Shown one piece after another: positions 62,075-64,000 of a stretch of 64,000 nt of DNA. The DNA is taken from contig NC_134129.1 in assembly GCF_040939455.1 (NCBI RefSeq), positions 21,714,001-21,778,000 of the forward strand. Direction: 5' to 3'. The notes under the pieces are model-generated. The model was not told the DNA's origin. It made no database searches and saw nothing but the letters and a program-made list of their open reading frames with translations. The stretch's first letter is position 1, and every line of letters starts with the position of its first letter. Made by a program: the position numbers and the translations under genes. The stretch is from Microcebus murinus (taxonomy: Eukaryota; Chordata; Mammalia; Primates; Cheirogaleidae).

Positions 62075-62622
62075 TGAGATTGAGTTTTTTCTTTAGCTCT
62101 TTCTTTTGGACAAATATTAACTGGTTCCCTAGCGCATGCCAGCAATGGACCGAATTCCAGACCAGCTGTGGTCCCTGCCTCGTGGAGCTGACGGGTGAGC
62201 AGGGGAGACTGATTGCCGATGGGGAAAAGTGCTGTGAGGAGAACATTCTGGTAGCTCTGAGAGTGTAGAGCCCAGGGAGGGACCTTGCCTGGTTTTCCCA
62301 GGAGTGCCTTCCCGCGGAGCTGACGTTCACAGGGAGGTCTGAAGGATGGAAAGGGTCAGGGGTGTCACAGGTGGGGCAGGGGTGGTGTGGGGAGCACATT
62401 CCGGGCAGAGCGGAGCATGAGCAGAGGCCCTGGGGGGCAGAGGGACTGGCGACCTCGGGTTCCGGGGAGGCCGCTGGTGTCACTGCAGCTGGGGACAGTG
62501 ATCCACCTGGTGCCAGGCAGGCCGGAGAGGTGGGCAGGGGCCAGGGTTGGAGCAATTTGTCTTTAGGAGCAAGACGCTAGGAAGATGTGTAGGACATCAG
62601 ATTTGTGTTTTGAGAAAACAAC
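62075..62622. repeat. Probable ancient interspersed repeat, family not named
   Basis: Wording such as GTGGTCCCTGCCTCGTGGAG, GAGCACATTCCGGGCAGAGC and AGCAGAGGCCCTGGGG..GGAGAGGTGGGCAGGGGCC is typical of an old mammalian repeat; I could not assign it. Confidence 0.45.
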
Positions 62623-62624
62623 TA

Positions 62625-63070
62625 CCGTGTCTCCCCAAAAATAAGACCTACCCATAAAATAAGCCCCAGCACGATGTCTAAGCATTTGTGCAATAGCCCT
62701 ACCCCGAAAATCAGCCCTAGTGATGGGCGTGGCTGCTCAGCGCATCTGCACAACCCATGCGTGTCGTCAGGGAGCGGGAAAGAACACGAGCAGCCCTTCT
62801 CATCCGCCCCGTGACAGCTCTATGGCTCGACGTGAGAGATTGGGGCCAACAGTCCTAAATTAAATAGAGTCACAAGAAATTCAGGCTGGAATTTGGGGTT
62901 TGGAGAATGAGGATGATGTTCCAGAAGAAGACGACTTCACTCTATTTGAATCAATGTAGATTGTTGTATCGTCCTTAAAAAAAATAACACATGCCCTGAA
63001 GATAAGCCCTAGGGTGTCTTCTTGAGGAAAAATAAATATAAGACCCTGTCTTATTTTCAGGGAAACAGGG
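62625..63070 (+). mobile_element. TA-target MITE, copy 16 (divergent core A)
   Basis: TA flanks; left end CCGTGTCTCCCCA. The core reads GTGACAGCTCTATGGCTCGAC, part-way between cores A and B at the point where they diverge, then continues as core A. The frame is closed by a stop (CTAAATTAAATAG). It retains EEDDFTLFESM. Confidence 0.9.
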
Positions 63071-63072
63071 TA

Positions 63073-64000
63073 CCTACACTCCCTGTGCAGGTGAAAAAGC
63101 TGCCTCAGTAGAAGAGACTTCCCAAGTCATGGAGCAGAAAAGGCGGGAAATCCGCTGGTCCCTCCACCAGGGCCATTTCTGTCATTTCTTTTCCTGTGTA
63201 TCTCTTAGTTTTGTTTTGTTTTGTTTTTTAATATGAGCTCCAAGTACTCTTGTTCATCCGGAGCTCACTGACTTTAATGAACAGTTTGCTTTGTTTTCCA
63301 TTATCATCTCGAATTAGAACATTTTTCTTCTAGTGTACGTATAAATTAGTTACTAAGTGAGATGGAATCTTGGACAAAATGAGCTCTTGGTTGTTTATTT
63401 GTAAGTGTGAAATCTTCATAGTTTTCATGACTCATATAGCCAAGGAATTATAGACCCGAGGGTGGGGATGGGAAGCAGAGAAAGCTTATAGGATCCACCT
63501 GCCTTGCAAAAAACTCTTTTTGCAGTTGACACTTGTGTTGACGTCCATTAAGTAATTTCCATGCTTTTTCCCCCCAAGGAATAGAGGCAGTGATGCTTGA
63601 TAGTTATATTTAAAATATCAATTTAAGCATAAATAGGATGAAACATGTGTCCATTTCTTCTAGGGTGAAATCTTACTGTTGACAAGAAAGATTTTTTTTT
63701 TTTTTTTCTGCAGCGGTCTGTATCCAAGCATCCTCTCTGGTCTCACTAAGTCACTTCCCCGGGCGGATGAACACACTTGTCTTGAAGCATGACTACTGCC
63801 CGATACAGGTCTAAGCCGAGTCCCGGTGTAAAGACCAGGGCCGTGGCCAAGGAGCCGGATGTCCTCAGCCAGCTCGTGTGGTTAGAACGAGCCCTGACCA
63901 GGTCCAGCCTGGCGTGGCGTGAAGCAGAGGACGCCTGCTGACCCGGGCCGGTCACACTCGGAGGCTGAATCCCAGGGCTGAGTTGACAATGCAGCCCCAG
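63073..64000. other. Unique intronic DNA
   Basis: T-run ending in CTGCAG at 63712 resembles an acceptor, but the following sequence matches neither the APBB2 WW exon nor another known protein. The final 280 bases are GC-rich. Confidence 0.4.

Noticed and set aside
63690..63760. Poly-T then CTGCAG as the acceptor of the next APBB2 exon
   Set aside because: The sequence after it does not encode the WW-domain region, and no WW signature occurs elsewhere in the window.

Overview
This is nuclear DNA from a primate, most likely a strepsirrhine (lemur-type). About 40 Alu elements carry strepsirrhine diagnostic wording (left-arm 'GAGCAAGAGCGAGACC', a middle A-rich linker 'AATTAATTGGCCAACTA', right-arm 'GCTGACGCCACGGCACTC'). 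There are also L1 3' ends of the same flavour and older mammalian MIR, L2, Tigger and hAT fossils. No galago-style tRNA-Alu SINEs were noticed. I cannot name the species.

One protein-coding exon is clear: 50468-51286 on the + strand, a phase 1-1 exon of 819 nt encoding the N-terminal, pre-WW part of APBB2 (FE65-like 1, an adaptor for the amyloid precursor protein tail). The preceding start-codon exon and the following WW exon were not found. The whole window is therefore best read as intron and 5'-untranslated territory of this very large gene. A second, non-coding exon candidate with strong splice signals lies at 23618-23737 on the same strand, 2 kb upstream of a CpG-dense stretch at 25850-26790.

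The most striking component is a family of at least 16 short DNA transposons, about 8.5 kb or 13% of the window. Each has a terminal inverted repeat beginning CCGTGTTTCCCCGAAAATAA and TA target duplications, which points to a non-autonomous Tc1/mariner-superfamily element. Copies carry an internal ~31-bp satellite present 1 to 9 times. They carry one of two alternative cores, and the commoner core has an open frame ending in an acidic tail, perhaps the remnant of a transposase C-terminus. Copies lie at 5.7, 8.0, 10.9, 14.5, 16.1, 22.3, 31.5, 33.0, 35.0, 46.2, 48.1, 52.2, 54.6, 56.1, 56.8 and 62.6 kb.

Other notable structures are: an inverted templated copy of an Alu plus its flank (17.3-17.7 kb) inserted into one of these transposons at 16.1 kb; a 75-bp minisatellite with a 150-bp higher-order pattern that grew inside a MER2/Tigger fossil (26.8-27.9 kb); a ~165-bp direct duplication (30.9 and 34.4 kb) of coding-like coiled-coil sequence; a degraded hAT transposase pseudogene (52.9-54.5 kb); a small hAT-type element (45.8 kb); two three-armed Alus; and several 5'-truncated L1 insertions (33.6, 38.9, 49.5, 62.0 kb). 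Coordinates of repeat ends are read by eye and are good to a few bases where a target duplication is quoted, otherwise to about 10-20 bases.
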